Source: an uncultured Bacteroidales bacterium
Lineage (GTDB): Bacteria; Bacteroidota; Bacteroidia; Bacteroidales; UBA3824
Assembly: GCA_905234655.1 (NCBI GenBank)
Contig: CAJOJG010000025.1
Span: forward strand, 1 to 40,456
Direction of reading: 5' to 3'
DNA length: 40,456 bases
The position numbers were made by a program, and so were the translations under genes. Shown in pieces: positions 24,366 to 33,492 of the stretch (positions are counted from its first letter, which is position 1; the number at the start of each line of letters is the position of its first letter). Below the pieces are notes generated by a model. The model was not told the DNA's origin, did no database searches, and saw only the letters and a list, made by a program, of their open reading frames with translations.

Positions 24366-26312
24366 TTACTTCACCTCTTCATAATCCACGTCGGTTACAT
24401 TGTCCCCGTTGCCGGTCGAAGAAGACGACGAGGAGGATGATGACGACGAGGACGAGGGGCCGGATGCCTGGGGACCGGCTTGCGGACCGCCTTGCTGGGC
24501 GTTGCCGGCGTTGTACATCTCTTGGCTGGCGGCCTGGAAGACGGCGTTGAGCTCGGCTGAGGCGGCGTCGATGGCAGAGATGTCGCCCGACTTGTGAGCC
24601 TCTTTGAGTTTGTTGAGGGCGGCCTCGATGGGAGCCTTCTTCTCGGCGGGAATCTTGTCGCCGTACTCTTTGAGAGCCTTCTCGGTCTGGAAAATCTGAG
24701 AGTCAGCCTGGTTGATTTTTTCGATGCGTTCCTTCTCGGCCTTGTCGGCGGCCTCGTTGGCCTTAGCCTCGTTTTTCATGCGCTCGATTTCCTCTTTTGA
24801 AAGGCCTGACGAAGCCTCGATGCGGATTTTCTGTTCCTTGCCGGTGGCCTTGTCCTTGGCGGAAACGTTCACAATGCCGTTGGCGTCGATGTCGAACGTA
24901 ACTTCGATTTGCGGAACGTTCCTCGGTGCCGGTGGCAGGCCGTCGAGGTGGAACTTGCCGAGGGTCTTGTTGTCCTTAGCCATCGAACGCTCGCCCTGGA
25001 GGACGTGGATTTCGACGGAAGGCTGGTTGTCAACAGCCGTGGTGAAAGTCTCTGTCTTGCGGCAGGGGATGGTGGTGTTGGCCTCTACGAGTTTGGTCAT
25101 CACGCCGCCCATGGTCTCGATGCCGAGCGAGAGGGGCGTTACGTCGAGGAGGAGGATGCCGCCTTCCTTGCCAAATTCGCCCGAGAGCACTGCGCCTTGG
25201 ATTGACGCGCCCACAGCAACCACCTCGTCGGGGTTGACGCCCTTGGAAGGTTTCCTGCCGAAGAAGTCTTCCACCTCTTTCTGAACTGCCGGGATACGGG
25301 ACGAACCGCCCACCAAGATTACCTCGTTGATGTCTGATGCAGAGAGGTTTGCGTCCTTGAGAGCCTGACGGCAGGGCGCGATGCAGGCCTTGATGAGGTC
25401 GTCGCAGATTGCCTCAAATTTTGCACGGGTCAATGTGGCCACCAAGTGCTTCGGCACGCCGTTGACGGGCATGATGTACGGGAGGTTGATTTCCGTCGAT
25501 GCGGACGACGAAAGTTCGATTTTGGCCTTCTCGGCTGCCTCTTTGAGGCGTTGGAGAGCCATCGGGTCCTTGCGGAGGTCCACGCCATTCTCGTTTTGGA
25601 ACTGGTCGGCGAGGAAGTCGATGATTTTCTGGTCGAAGTCGTCGCCGCCGAGGTGCGTGTCGCCGTTGGTGGAGAGCACCTCGAATGTGCCGCCGCCGAG
25701 GTCGAGGATCGAAATATCAAATGTGCCGCCGCCGAGGTCAAACACGGCAATCTTCATGTCCTTGTCGGTCTTGTCGAGGCCGTAAGCGAGGGCTGCCGCA
25801 GTAGGCTCGTTGACGATACGCTTAACGGTGAGGCCTGCGATTTCGCCAGCCTCTTTGGTCGCCTGACGCTGGGAGTCGGAGAAGTAGGCCGGCACTGTGA
25901 TTACCGCCTCTGTAACTTCCTGACCCAGATAGTCTTCGGCGGTCTTCTTCATTTTTTGGAGAATCATCGCCGAGATTTCCTGCGGCGTGTACTGACGGTC
26001 TTGAATCTTGACGCGGGGAGTGTTGTTGTCGCCGCGCACCACCTGGTAAGGCACTCTCTCTACTTCCTTGGTCACCTGGTCGAAAGTCTCGCCCATGAAC
26101 CTCTTGATGGAATAGACAGTGTTGTTGGGGTTGGTTACTGCCTGGCGCTTGGCGGGGTCGCCCACCTTGCGCTCGCCGCTGTCGAGGAATGCAACTATCG
26201 AAGGCGTCGTCCTTTTGCCTTCGGAGTTGGCGATTACTACTGGCTCGTTGCCTTCCATTACGGAAACACACGAATTGGTGGTTCCCAAGTCAATACCGAT
26301 AATCTTGCTCAT
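24366..26312 (-). CDS. dnaK: Chaperone Hsp70 (DnaK)
   Basis: A 648-residue Hsp70: [12 protein letters not shown] at the N-terminus, [30 protein letters not shown] (followed by a second LGGGTFEVL), [13 protein letters not shown], and the substrate domain from about residue 390 ([16 protein letters not shown]). The C-terminal lid ends in the usual TDVDYEEVK. Just before it is a run of 13 consecutive serines with mixed TCN codons, set in a Gly/Pro/Gln-rich linker. ATP-driven folding of cytoplasmic proteins; GrpE and DnaJ are not in the window. The gene stands alone with its own terminator, and no TAnnTTTG element was found upstream, which fits stress-specific control. Confidence 0.97.
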   Translation of the reverse strand: MSKIIGIDLGTTNSCVSVMEGNEPVVIANSEGKRTTPSIVAFLDSGERKVGDPAKRQAVTNPNNTVYSIKRFMGETFDQVTKEVERVPYQVVRGDNNTPRVKIQDRQYTPQEISAMILQKMKKTAEDYLGQEVTEAVITVPAYFSDSQRQATKEAGEIAGLTVKRIVNEPTAAALAYGLDKTDKDMKIAVFDLGGGTFDISILDLGGGTFEVLSTNGDTHLGGDDFDQKIIDFLADQFQNENGVDLRKDPMALQRLKEAAEKAKIELSSSASTEINLPYIMPVNGVPKHLVATLTRAKFEAICDDLIKACIAPCRQALKDANLSASDINEVILVGGSSRIPAVQKEVEDFFGRKPSKGVNPDEVVAVGASIQGAVLSGEFGKEGGILLLDVTPLSLGIETMGGVMTKLVEANTTIPCRKTETFTTAVDNQPSVEIHVLQGERSMAKDNKTLGKFHLDGLPPAPRNVPQIEVTFDIDANGIVNVSAKDKATGKEQKIRIEASSGLSKEEIERMKNEAKANEAADKAEKERIEKINQADSQIFQTEKALKEYGDKIPAEKKAPIEAALNKLKEAHKSGDISAIDAASAELNAVFQAASQEMYNAGNAQQGGPQAGPQASGPSSSSSSSSSSSSSTGNGDNVTDVDYEEVK

Positions 26313-26485
26313 TTTATGATTGTTTTTAAGTTTTTAAGTTCAACATTAATTTCTGTGCCGCTTTCTTGATTGCGGTACGCCCTTAAAATTACAATCATTA
26401 TGCCGTAAAAATCGTCTGTTTTTTATCTTTTGGCTTCAACTGCCTGACTTACTGCACGTTGCATAATTTTGGCACGAATTTGGGA

Positions 26486-26565
26486 CTGACACGGGATTTT
26501 TGTTTTGATGCCAATTTGTCATGCTTGTCCTTTTTCGCCTACTGACACCACTGACAGCGGGTCAG
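26486..26565. promoter_or_regulatory. Cluster of TGACA/TGTCA half-sites upstream of dnaK
   Basis: Within 80 nt there are CTGACAC (26486-26492), the imperfect palindrome TGCCAATTTGTCA (26509-26521), CTGACAC (26542-26548) and CTGACAGCGGGTCAG (26551-26565). They are 170-250 nt before the dnaK start. They could be operator half-sites of a stress regulator, but no known consensus is claimed. Confidence 0.3.
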
Positions 26566-26615
26566 AAAAAATGCAATAATGTGTCATATTTCGCCGACGA
26601 TTGGAAAAATTTTTG

Positions 26616-26687
26616 TTATATTTGCAACATCGAAATCACACACCTTATATATATGTTGACTATGAAAAATCGAAAAATCCTTGCTGT
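26616..26687 (+). repeat. Left copy of the nucleotidase promoter/start region
   Basis: This segment aligns with 29704-29774 upstream of and into the 5'-nucleotidase gene. Both contain a -7 element (TATATTTG here at 26617-26624, TACATTTG there at 29707-29714), the shared ACACCTTATATATAT (26640-26654 and 29729-29743), and the same first nine codons (MKNRKILAV). The copies differ by a 2-nt gap and a few substitutions in the last 48 positions. Confidence 0.85.
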
Positions 26688-26748
26688 AAAGCACCACGAC
26701 GTATTGCCTTTGTTCGTCTGGGACGGCGAAAAATTCTTCAGAAAATAA
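26662..26748 (+). pseudogene. Orphan start of the 5'-nucleotidase gene
   Basis: ATG 26662 opens MKNRKILAV, identical to the first nine residues of the nucleotidase at 29749. The next codons are unrelated and the frame ends at 26748 after 28 residues. It is a truncated duplicate left at one edge of the inserted island, still with a plausible promoter. Confidence 0.75.
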
Positions 26749-26780
26749 ACCTTTTCCCTCAAAAAATTATTTTTATATCT

Positions 26781-26868
26781 CGCCAAAACCATGTAAATTT
26801 GTGCTGTTTTGGCGGGATATAATTTTTATAAACCGCCAAAACAGCATAAAAATATACGGTTTTGGCGG
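26781..26868. repeat. Four alternating CGCCAAAAC half-sites forming nested palindromes
   Basis: CGCCAAAAC (26781-26789), then TGCTGTTTTGGCGG (26802-26815), its perfect 14-nt reverse complement (26833-26846), then GTTTTGGCGG (26859-26868). Neighbouring half-sites always face each other, so three overlapping hairpins can form. They precede the ATPase relic by 20 nt, much as the palindromic repeat precedes the intact ATPase at 8155. The block could be an operator or a recombination site. Confidence 0.7.
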
Positions 26869-26887
26869 CTTATAAAATTAAAGCGGT

Positions 26888-27039
26888 ATGAATCAGGTAG
26901 TTGGAAGTCCGTTTTTGCGGAAGAAACAAAAATCAAATATCCCATAAGTTACGTATTTGTAACCACTTACGGCATCCGCAACCCCCAAGACCATTCCATC
27001 GTTGCAAGCGAGGTGGTGCTGGAAGATTTGTTTGAATGA
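26888..27039 (+). pseudogene. Relic of an archaeal-type ATPase (C-terminal end kept)
   Basis: The final about 30 residues, YVFVTTYGIRNPQDHSIV and SEVVLEDLFE (stop 27037-27039), match the tail of the intact ATPase at 8155 (FVLITTLG, VTLDDLF). Upstream, in a different frame, ATG 26888 opens a 19-codon reading (MNQVVGSPFLRKK) that stops at 26947 and may be the original 5' end. The P-loop, Walker B and nuclease parts are absent. Only the 3' part is confidently assigned. No gene is seen between it and the methyltransferase start at 27183. Confidence 0.65.
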
Positions 27040-27182
27040 GGGGCATGATATTGAAGTAAATTTAAATATTTATCGCATTGACAATCAAGTTATTGTAATA
27101 TTTCTGTATAATTATTGCAAAATTAACTTGCCCAATCTGATATTTTTTGTAAATTTACGCCATGTTATCATAATTAACAATT

Positions 27183-29630
27183 ATGCTTGAAGAAGAACTC
27201 AAAAACAGGATAGCGACAAAGTATTTCAAGAAGTTTGACTGCGATGCCATCGTCAAACGCATCGACTTTTGCGTATCAACGATGTGGCACACGCCGCTCT
27301 TGTGGGCGGAAGCCAAACAATCGCCCGCCGACATCTACAAGATGCTGGCGCAACTTCTATTGACCATAAAACAAGACGTTTACGACAACTTGCCGCCTAA
27401 GTTTTTGGGCTGTTTCGACAACGAAAAAATCGCTTTCGTACAATATTATGACGTTTTGCAGGTCTTCAACCTCAACGATTTCAACTGGACACAAACACCG
27501 TCAGCCGTTGATGACAAGACCGTCGAAATTGTCAAAAAAACAATCAACACCGACAAAATTTTTACGTTCAATTTCAACGATGACGAACAGGAAATCCACA
27601 ACTTCATCAGCGAAAATTTTAAGGACGGCGGCTCATTGTTATCAACTCTGATTGACAAGAACAACTTCATTTTTGTCTATCAAAAGTGGCACAAAACCGT
27701 GATGCCATACATCAACGCCGATTGGAAAAAACTCAAAGAAAACTACGGCATCTACGACCGGGATTTTTTCTTGGCGGAACTGAATATTGACGACAACGAC
27801 ACGCCCGAAGTCCACGACGATAGGACGGCTTACCCCGATTTTTACATCACTTTCAACGCCAATTCGCCCACACCGTATATGCTGAAACGCACCGACGGCA
27901 TGGGGCTGGATTTTCTTGTGCCGTCCAAGTTCAAAAACGGCGGCTTGGAAAAATACATTGATTTTTGGAAGCGTTACAAACGCCCGCCCAAAAACATGTA
28001 TTGGAACTACATAATCAACCGTTTGGATTTGCTTGTGCCACAAGATGTTAGGGAAAGGAAAGGCGCATTTTTCACGCCGCAGATCTGGGTAGAGAAATCC
28101 CAAATTTACCTGGCGAATTATCTCGGCGAAAATTGGCAGGAAGAATATTACATTTGGGATTGTTGCGCCGGGACGGGAAACCTTTTGAACGGTTTTACAA
28201 ACGAATATCATATTTTTGCCTCGACACTTGACCAACAGGACGTAGAGGTGATGAAAGACAGGGTGCGGAACGGCGCAAATCTGTTGGAAAATCATATTTT
28301 TCAATTTGATTTTTTGAACGACGATTTCAATTCTGACAAAGTTCCGGAAGATTTGAAAAAGATACTTTCCGACCCTGAAAAGCGCAAAAAACTTGTCATC
28401 TACATAAATCCGCCTTACAAAGAGGCAACGACTGCAAAAACGGTTACAGGAACAGGCACAAACAAAAGCGGCGTGGCAATTCTGTCCAAAACGTATCAAA
28501 AATACGGAAATAAATTCGGCAAAAAGGCTTTGATGGAATTGTTTGCGCAATTTTATGCAAGGATTTACGAGGAAATCCCAAGTTGCACCCTCGCGGCATT
28601 TTCGACTTTGAAAGTTCTGCAATCCATTAATTTTGTGGAATTTAGAAACGCTTTCAAGGCAAAATTGAAAAAAATGTTTTTAGTGCCGGCCGACACTTTT
28701 GATAACGTCAACGGCAAATTCCCGATTGGCTTTTACATTTGGGATTGCGGCAACGAACATATTTTCAGCGAAATACAATCTGACGTTTTTGACAAAGACG
28801 GCAACTTTTTGCAGCACAAATTCATCAGTGTAGACAACAACAATCCAATGAATTTGGCGAAATGGATCAGACTGTTTTCAGTTCCGAAAGAGAACGCGAA
28901 AGGTCTGTTGGACACACGCGGAAACGATTTCCAAAATCAAAAATATGTGTATATCACAAGCCAAAATTTTGTCATAACTGCGCATAGCACAGGTATTTAC
29001 ATTTCGGAAAGCAATTTGCTTCAAGTTGCGGTGTACTTGTCGGTAAGGCATATTATTCCAGACGATTGGCTCAACGACAGAGACCAATTTTTGTATCCCA
29101 ACGACGGTTGGAAAAAGGATTTGGAATTTTTGACTAATTGTTTGGTGTACAGCATTTTCCACAAACAAAACAAAGTATCGTCAAAACTTGGCGTTAATCA
29201 TTGGATTCCGTTTTCAGAGCGCGAAGTCAATTCGCCAGCATTGTTCGACAGCCATTTTATGCACGATTTCCTGAACGGCAAAATCAAACCTCAAAAAGCG
29301 GATACAGGTTTGTTTGCGGACGCGGCGTGTAGGGATGGGGCATTGCCCCATCCCTACGGTGGCGAATTGCAATTTTCCGATGCCGCCCAATCTGTCCTTG
29401 CCGCCGGACGCGAGGTTTGGAAATATTATTTCACGATGGCGGATGCAAACACAAACGCCTCATTTTACGACATCAAAGAGTATTTTCAAGGCCGCAACGA
29501 CAAGGGCAAGATGAACGCAACATCCAACGACACTGAATATAACAGACTGATGGATAATTTGAAAGAGGCTCTGCGAGCCTTGGGCGAGGAAATAAAGCCG
29601 AAAGTGTATGAGTATGGATTTTTGAAGTGA
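27183..29630 (+). CDS. Orphan type II-like adenine-specific DNA methyltransferase
   Basis: An 815-residue protein. An N-terminal region of about 290 residues without a recognised fold is followed by motif X RKGAFFTP (292-299), motif I DCCAGTGN (326-333, SAM binding) and motif IV NPPY (409-412, catalytic). This order is that of gamma-class N6-adenine methyltransferases, including type IIG/IIS-like enzymes. A C-terminal region of about 350 residues may be the target-recognition part. No endonuclease motif (PD-(D/E)XK) was recognised in it and no partner gene is nearby, so it is an orphan or needs a partner elsewhere. A 29-nt perfect palindrome is inserted in frame at residues 716-725. The gene lies between the two copies of the nucleotidase start region, within an inserted island. 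Confidence 0.75.
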   Translation: MLEEELKNRIATKYFKKFDCDAIVKRIDFCVSTMWHTPLLWAEAKQSPADIYKMLAQLLLTIKQDVYDNLPPKFLGCFDNEKIAFVQYYDVLQVFNLNDFNWTQTPSAVDDKTVEIVKKTINTDKIFTFNFNDDEQEIHNFISENFKDGGSLLSTLIDKNNFIFVYQKWHKTVMPYINADWKKLKENYGIYDRDFFLAELNIDDNDTPEVHDDRTAYPDFYITFNANSPTPYMLKRTDGMGLDFLVPSKFKNGGLEKYIDFWKRYKRPPKNMYWNYIINRLDLLVPQDVRERKGAFFTPQIWVEKSQIYLANYLGENWQEEYYIWDCCAGTGNLLNGFTNEYHIFASTLDQQDVEVMKDRVRNGANLLENHIFQFDFLNDDFNSDKVPEDLKKILSDPEKRKKLVIYINPPYKEATTAKTVTGTGTNKSGVAILSKTYQKYGNKFGKKALMELFAQFYARIYEEIPSCTLAAFSTLKVLQSINFVEFRNAFKAKLKKMFLVPADTFDNVNGKFPIGFYIWDCGNEHIFSEIQSDVFDKDGNFLQHKFISVDNNNPMNLAKWIRLFSVPKENAKGLLDTRGNDFQNQKYVYITSQNFVITAHSTGIYISESNLLQVAVYLSVRHIIPDDWLNDRDQFLYPNDGWKKDLEFLTNCLVYSIFHKQNKVSSKLGVNHWIPFSEREVNSPALFDSHFMHDFLNGKIKPQKADTGLFADAACRDGALPHPYGGELQFSDAAQSVLAAGREVWKYYFTMADANTNASFYDIKEYFQGRNDKGKMNATSNDTEYNRLMDNLKEALRALGEEIKPKVYEYGFLK
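29329..29357. repeat. Perfect palindrome inside the methyltransferase gene
   Basis: The 14-nt arm GTAGGGATGGGGCA is followed by one T and its exact reverse complement. In frame it encodes RDGALPHPY. GC-rich repeats of this kind usually lie between genes, so this looks like a repeat element that entered the coding sequence without breaking the frame. Confidence 0.8.
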
Positions 29631-29703
29631 ATTAAACATATTCCCAATTTGGCTGTTTCCATCGACCTTTTTATTTCCAGGTGTAGAAAATCTCAAATAT
29701 TTT

Positions 29704-29774
29704 ATATACATTTGCATTTGAATAACATACACCTTATATATATTGACTATGAAAAATCGAAAAATTCTTGCGGT
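29704..29774 (+). repeat. Right (functional) copy of the nucleotidase promoter/start region
   Basis: This is the partner of 26616-26687. It holds the -7 element TACATTTG at 29707-29714, 34 nt before ATG 29749, and the first codons of the intact 5'-nucleotidase. The two copies bracket a 3-kb island with the ATPase relic and the methyltransferase. Confidence 0.85.
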
Positions 29775-31194
29775 GTTGGCTCTGATGATGCTTGCCGCGT
29801 TTGGCGCGACGGCGCAGAAAAAAGAGATACATTTTGTCGCCATCAACGACATCCACGCCTGCATGGACCGTTCGGCGGCGTTGGGCGGCGTGATAGATTC
29901 GCTGAGGGCGTTGTACCCCAAGTTGATGGTGCTCAGCGCGGGCGACAACCGCACCGGCGACCCCGTCAGCGACATGTACATGGAACCGTCGAGGCCGATT
30001 ACCGAAGTGATGAACGAATTTGGCGTGGCGGCGTCCACCATCGGCAACCACGAGTTCGACAACCATATTTCGGGTTTCCGCGCGCAGATTGGCTACTCAA
30101 AATTCCCGTACCTCTGTTGCAACACGCGCTTCCCCGACTCGATGAACGTCAAGGTGGACCCGTACAAGATTTTTGACGTTGACGGCGTGAAAGTCGGCGT
30201 GATTGGCGTCGTGCAGGTCAACACTCAGCGCGGCTACCCCGACTGCCACATCGACAACTGCCGAGGCGTAACGTTCACCGAGCCGCAGACGGCCATCGAC
30301 AAGTACGTTGACGTCGTGCGCAAACAGTGCGACATCGAGATTCTACTTTCCCACAACGGCTGCGACAACGACAGCATTTCCGCCAAGCGTTTCCCGCAGT
30401 TGGACGTAATCATGGGCGGCCACACCCACAAGCTTCTGCCCGAAAACGACATCGTGAACGGCGTACTTATCACGCAGAGTATCAACAAGATGAAGTATTG
30501 CTACCACGTAACGGTGGTCGTCGAGGACGGCAAGGTCGTTTCCAAAAAGTCGCAGCAAATCAACGTTGACAATTCCCGTCAGCGCAACGAAAAAATAGCC
30601 GCGATGGTCAAGAAATTCGCCGACGACAATCCCGTTTTGAGCGAAGTCCTCTGCCGCAACCTCAAGCCCATCAATAGTTACATGAAACTTGGCAGCCTCA
30701 TGGCAGACGGCCAGCGTTATGGCTGCGGCACCAAAGTCGCCCTTCAAAACGGCGGCGGCGTGAGGTTCAGCAATTTTGACAACGACAAGTTCACCGTCAT
30801 GGACATCCTCAAGCTCGATCCCTTCGGCAACATCATGTTCGTCTATAAACTCAAAGGCACTGAAATAATAGAGGCCCTCAAGAGTTTCCGTAAAAATGAC
30901 GCAGGCATGGAGGGCTATGTATCGGGATGCCGCTACGAGATGACCGTCGATGCCGCCGACACCGTCAAAGTCCTGGACATCAAGGTTTTCAACGAGAAAG
31001 GCAAACCCCTCAGGCCCAACAAGACTTACACCGTCGCCGTCAACAGCTACACCGCGTCAATCCTGCCTGTATTGAAGCGCAAGGAATACAAGGACACCCA
31101 CAAAGTAAGTAGCGACTGCATCCGCGCCTACCTGAAAAACGAAGGCAGCGTCGATTACTCAAACGCCGTGAGGACTGTTGTTAAAAAGAAGTAA
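29749..31194 (+). CDS. Periplasmic 5'-nucleotidase / UshA-like metallophosphoesterase
   Basis: A 481-residue protein with a signal peptide ending near GATAQ (residue 23). The metallophosphatase domain (25-260) has all dinuclear metal motifs: NDIHACMD (Asp34, His36), AGDNRTGDP (Asp66), GNHEFD (Asn100, His101), LLSHNG and GGHTH. The 5'-nucleotidase C-terminal domain (about 295-470) contains NGGGVR and FGN for nucleoside binding. It probably hydrolyses nucleotides or related phosphates in the periplasm. ATG 29749 is chosen over the TTG six bases earlier, because it gives the signal peptide and matches the duplicated fragment upstream. Confidence 0.88.
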   Translation: MKNRKILAVLALMMLAAFGATAQKKEIHFVAINDIHACMDRSAALGGVIDSLRALYPKLMVLSAGDNRTGDPVSDMYMEPSRPITEVMNEFGVAASTIGNHEFDNHISGFRAQIGYSKFPYLCCNTRFPDSMNVKVDPYKIFDVDGVKVGVIGVVQVNTQRGYPDCHIDNCRGVTFTEPQTAIDKYVDVVRKQCDIEILLSHNGCDNDSISAKRFPQLDVIMGGHTHKLLPENDIVNGVLITQSINKMKYCYHVTVVVEDGKVVSKKSQQINVDNSRQRNEKIAAMVKKFADDNPVLSEVLCRNLKPINSYMKLGSLMADGQRYGCGTKVALQNGGGVRFSNFDNDKFTVMDILKLDPFGNIMFVYKLKGTEIIEALKSFRKNDAGMEGYVSGCRYEMTVDAADTVKVLDIKVFNEKGKPLRPNKTYTVAVNSYTASILPVLKRKEYKDTHKVSSDCIRAYLKNEGSVDYSNAVRTVVKKK

Positions 31195-31199
31195 GTCAA

Positions 31200-33326
31200 C
31201 TATTTAGGGTACTCGATGCGGGCGTGGTAGATGTTCTTGAGTTTTTCCTTGAACAGAGCCTTGACCGTGTCGATATCCTTGAATGTCAGGTTCGTAGTGT
31301 CAAACTGCTTGTTTGAAATCTGCGAGTTGACTATATTTTCAACAAGCGTCGATATAGTCTCGGTGTCATATTTCTTAAGGCTGCGTGATGCTGCTTCTAT
31401 GGAGTCCGCCATCATCACGACAGCCATTTCTTTGTTCATCGGGCGCGGGCCGGGGTAGGTGAACAGTTTGTCACAGTCCTCGTCGGGGTGTTCCTTCTTG
31501 TACATTATGTAAAAATATCCCGTCTTTGAAGTGCCGTGGTGGGTCTTTATGAAGTCCACGACCTGCATTGGCAGTTTGTATTCTTTGGCGATCGCCACGC
31601 CCTTTATGACGTGGTTTATTATTATTTCCGCGCTTTTCACGTAGTCGAGCTGGTCGTGCGGATTGATGCCGGAGACTTGGTTTTCAGTGAAATATAGCGG
31701 CGAGGAGAGTTTGCCGATGTCGTGGTAGAGTGCGCCGGTTCGTGCGAGGTGGGGATTTCCGCCGATTTTGAAGACGGCAGCCTCGGCGAGGTTGGCGACC
31801 TGCATACAATGTTGGAACGTGCCGGGGGCTTCCTCGGCGAGGCGGCGCAGGAGCGGGCGGTTGGAGTCTGCGAGTTCGAGCAGCGTCACGTCGCTCAGCA
31901 GTCCGAACAGCTTCTCAAACATGTATATCAGCGGGTATGCCATCAGCAACATTATGCAGTTGAAAGCCAGGACGATGAGGTTTTTCCAGTTAATCTCGCT
32001 CGGTATCCCTGTGTACATCAGCTCAAAACTTACATATATAATCGCATACAGCCCGAAACAAACTAATGACGTCAGGAACGCCTGGCTGCGGCGGTTAAGT
32101 TTTTCGTAGCTCATCAGGAGTATGTAGCCCGGGATGAACTGCATCGTGAAGTATTCGAAGGAGTTTGGCGTGAGGAAGCTGACCGCCACGCACGTGACGA
32201 TGTGAAGGAACATGCCGGTCCTCGTGTCGAAGAAGGTCTTTATTATTATCGCCAGCAAGAGGAAGGGCAACAGCCAGATGCTCACGAGGTTGTTGCGGAT
32301 GACGACGCTCATGGTCACTATTGTGAACGTCATCATGAAAAGTATCAGAGCGGAGTATTTCGTCTGGTAGAAAATCTCACGCCTGAATGTCCGTAAGAAT
32401 ATGAAAATCAGAGCAAATAGCATCACGAATATCAGCGACTGGCCTAAGAATATGTAGCTGTAGCCCGACGAGTTGTGCTGCTCGTAGTCGCGGCGCAGTG
32501 ATTCGAGTATGAGGAACTCCTCGTCGCCGACGACCTCGCCTTTGTATATTATGCGCTGGCCCTGCTGGACAAAGCCGCGTGTCAGCGAGATGGATTCGAG
32601 GTTGTCGTTCAGCACCTTTTGGGTCGTCGTCTCGTCGTAGATGAGGTTAGGCATGAGCCATTGGTTAGTGTTAAGCCGTGCGCCAAAATCGCGGATGTTC
32701 TTCCAGTCGGCGTCGTTCACATTTTTGGCGTTCTTGTCGGCGAACTTTTGGATGTCGTTCATCATGTAGACGTATGCCATCTTCATCGTGAAGATTTCAC
32801 TTTTGGGCTTTTGGCTTGTGATGCCCTCGTTTTGGATTGCGACAAGGAAATCGGGCTTGTTGGGGTCGTGTTCCTCGAGGATTTGCTCGTTGTCGGTAAT
32901 GCCGTTTGTGTAGATGTTGGACAGTGACTGGTAGAGGGCGTCGCGCAGTTTGGTGTAGATGTTGTTTTTTGGCGCGGGCTTCGAGGTGTCGGCGTTGCCT
33001 ATGGCGGCGAGTTTCGCGTTAAAGTCCGTCTCAAACTTTTCAAGGCACGTCACCTGTATTTGGTTGTCCTTCGTGAAATACAGTTTGGAGTCGTTCTTAG
33101 CCGCCTCGCGCTCGGCTTCAAGCTCGCTCTGGCTTTTGTATATGGCGAAGTCGAACGGCGCAATGAGGTTGTCGTGTTTCCACGGGCTACCCTTCTGGTA
33201 CTCGTACTTGAACTTGCCTTCTTTCGGTATTGCGTAAAGCACAATAAGACAGGCGATTATATATAGCGACACGCGCACTGCCGCCGAAAGGGTGAACGTG
33301 TCAAAAAAGTTGTTCCTTTGTTTCAT
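31200..33326 (-). CDS. 7TM-HD family phosphohydrolase (PgpH-type c-di-AMP phosphodiesterase)
   Basis: A 708-residue membrane protein. The order is one N-terminal transmembrane helix (about 15-35), an extracytoplasmic 7TMR-HDED region (to about 290), then seven transmembrane helices (about 300-480), then a cytoplasmic HD domain. The HD motif is YHDIGK with His535 and Asp536, and INHVIKGVAIAKEY and IKTHHGTSKTG supply further metal ligands. Proteins of this layout hydrolyse cyclic di-AMP (PgpH). The start at 33326 (MKQRNN) is preferred to an in-frame one 37 codons earlier that has no homology. It converges with the nucleotidase, 5 nt apart. Confidence 0.88.
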   Translation of the reverse strand: MKQRNNFFDTFTLSAAVRVSLYIIACLIVLYAIPKEGKFKYEYQKGSPWKHDNLIAPFDFAIYKSQSELEAEREAAKNDSKLYFTKDNQIQVTCLEKFETDFNAKLAAIGNADTSKPAPKNNIYTKLRDALYQSLSNIYTNGITDNEQILEEHDPNKPDFLVAIQNEGITSQKPKSEIFTMKMAYVYMMNDIQKFADKNAKNVNDADWKNIRDFGARLNTNQWLMPNLIYDETTTQKVLNDNLESISLTRGFVQQGQRIIYKGEVVGDEEFLILESLRRDYEQHNSSGYSYIFLGQSLIFVMLFALIFIFLRTFRREIFYQTKYSALILFMMTFTIVTMSVVIRNNLVSIWLLPFLLLAIIIKTFFDTRTGMFLHIVTCVAVSFLTPNSFEYFTMQFIPGYILLMSYEKLNRRSQAFLTSLVCFGLYAIIYVSFELMYTGIPSEINWKNLIVLAFNCIMLLMAYPLIYMFEKLFGLLSDVTLLELADSNRPLLRRLAEEAPGTFQHCMQVANLAEAAVFKIGGNPHLARTGALYHDIGKLSSPLYFTENQVSGINPHDQLDYVKSAEIIINHVIKGVAIAKEYKLPMQVVDFIKTHHGTSKTGYFYIMYKKEHPDEDCDKLFTYPGPRPMNKEMAVVMMADSIEAASRSLKKYDTETISTLVENIVNSQISNKQFDTTNLTFKDIDTVKALFKEKLKNIYHARIEYPK

Positions 33327-33382
33327 CGTTTCGTTTAATGGTGTTTTTATATTTGTGCGGCTTAGTGTCCGCTGCCGAGTAG

Positions 33383-33390
33383 CAAAATTA
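33383..33390 (-). promoter_or_regulatory. Candidate -7 element for the 7TM-HD gene
   Basis: The minus strand reads TAATTTTG (TAnnTTTG), 56 nt before the start codon at 33326. Confidence 0.4.
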
Positions 33391-33454
33391 AGGCTAAAAA
33401 TTGACAAAATGCACATATCTGCCAAGTTTTTTTCCAAAACTTGTTTTTTAATAT

Positions 33455-33462
33455 TAATTTTG
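33455..33462 (+). promoter_or_regulatory. Candidate -7 element for the plsC-nth pair
   Basis: TAATTTTG (TAnnTTTG) lies 30 nt before the acyltransferase start codon. Confidence 0.4.
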
Positions 33463-33492
33463 CGTGTTGTATAACAATATCAATAGTACAAA

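Noticed and set aside
25446..26369. Long plus-strand ORF opposite dnaK
   Set aside because: Antisense shadow of a highly conserved gene, with no recognisable domain.
26461..26490. Sigma-54-type promoter (TTGGCACG) upstream of dnaK
   Set aside because: It faces away from dnaK and the -12 GC element is missing.
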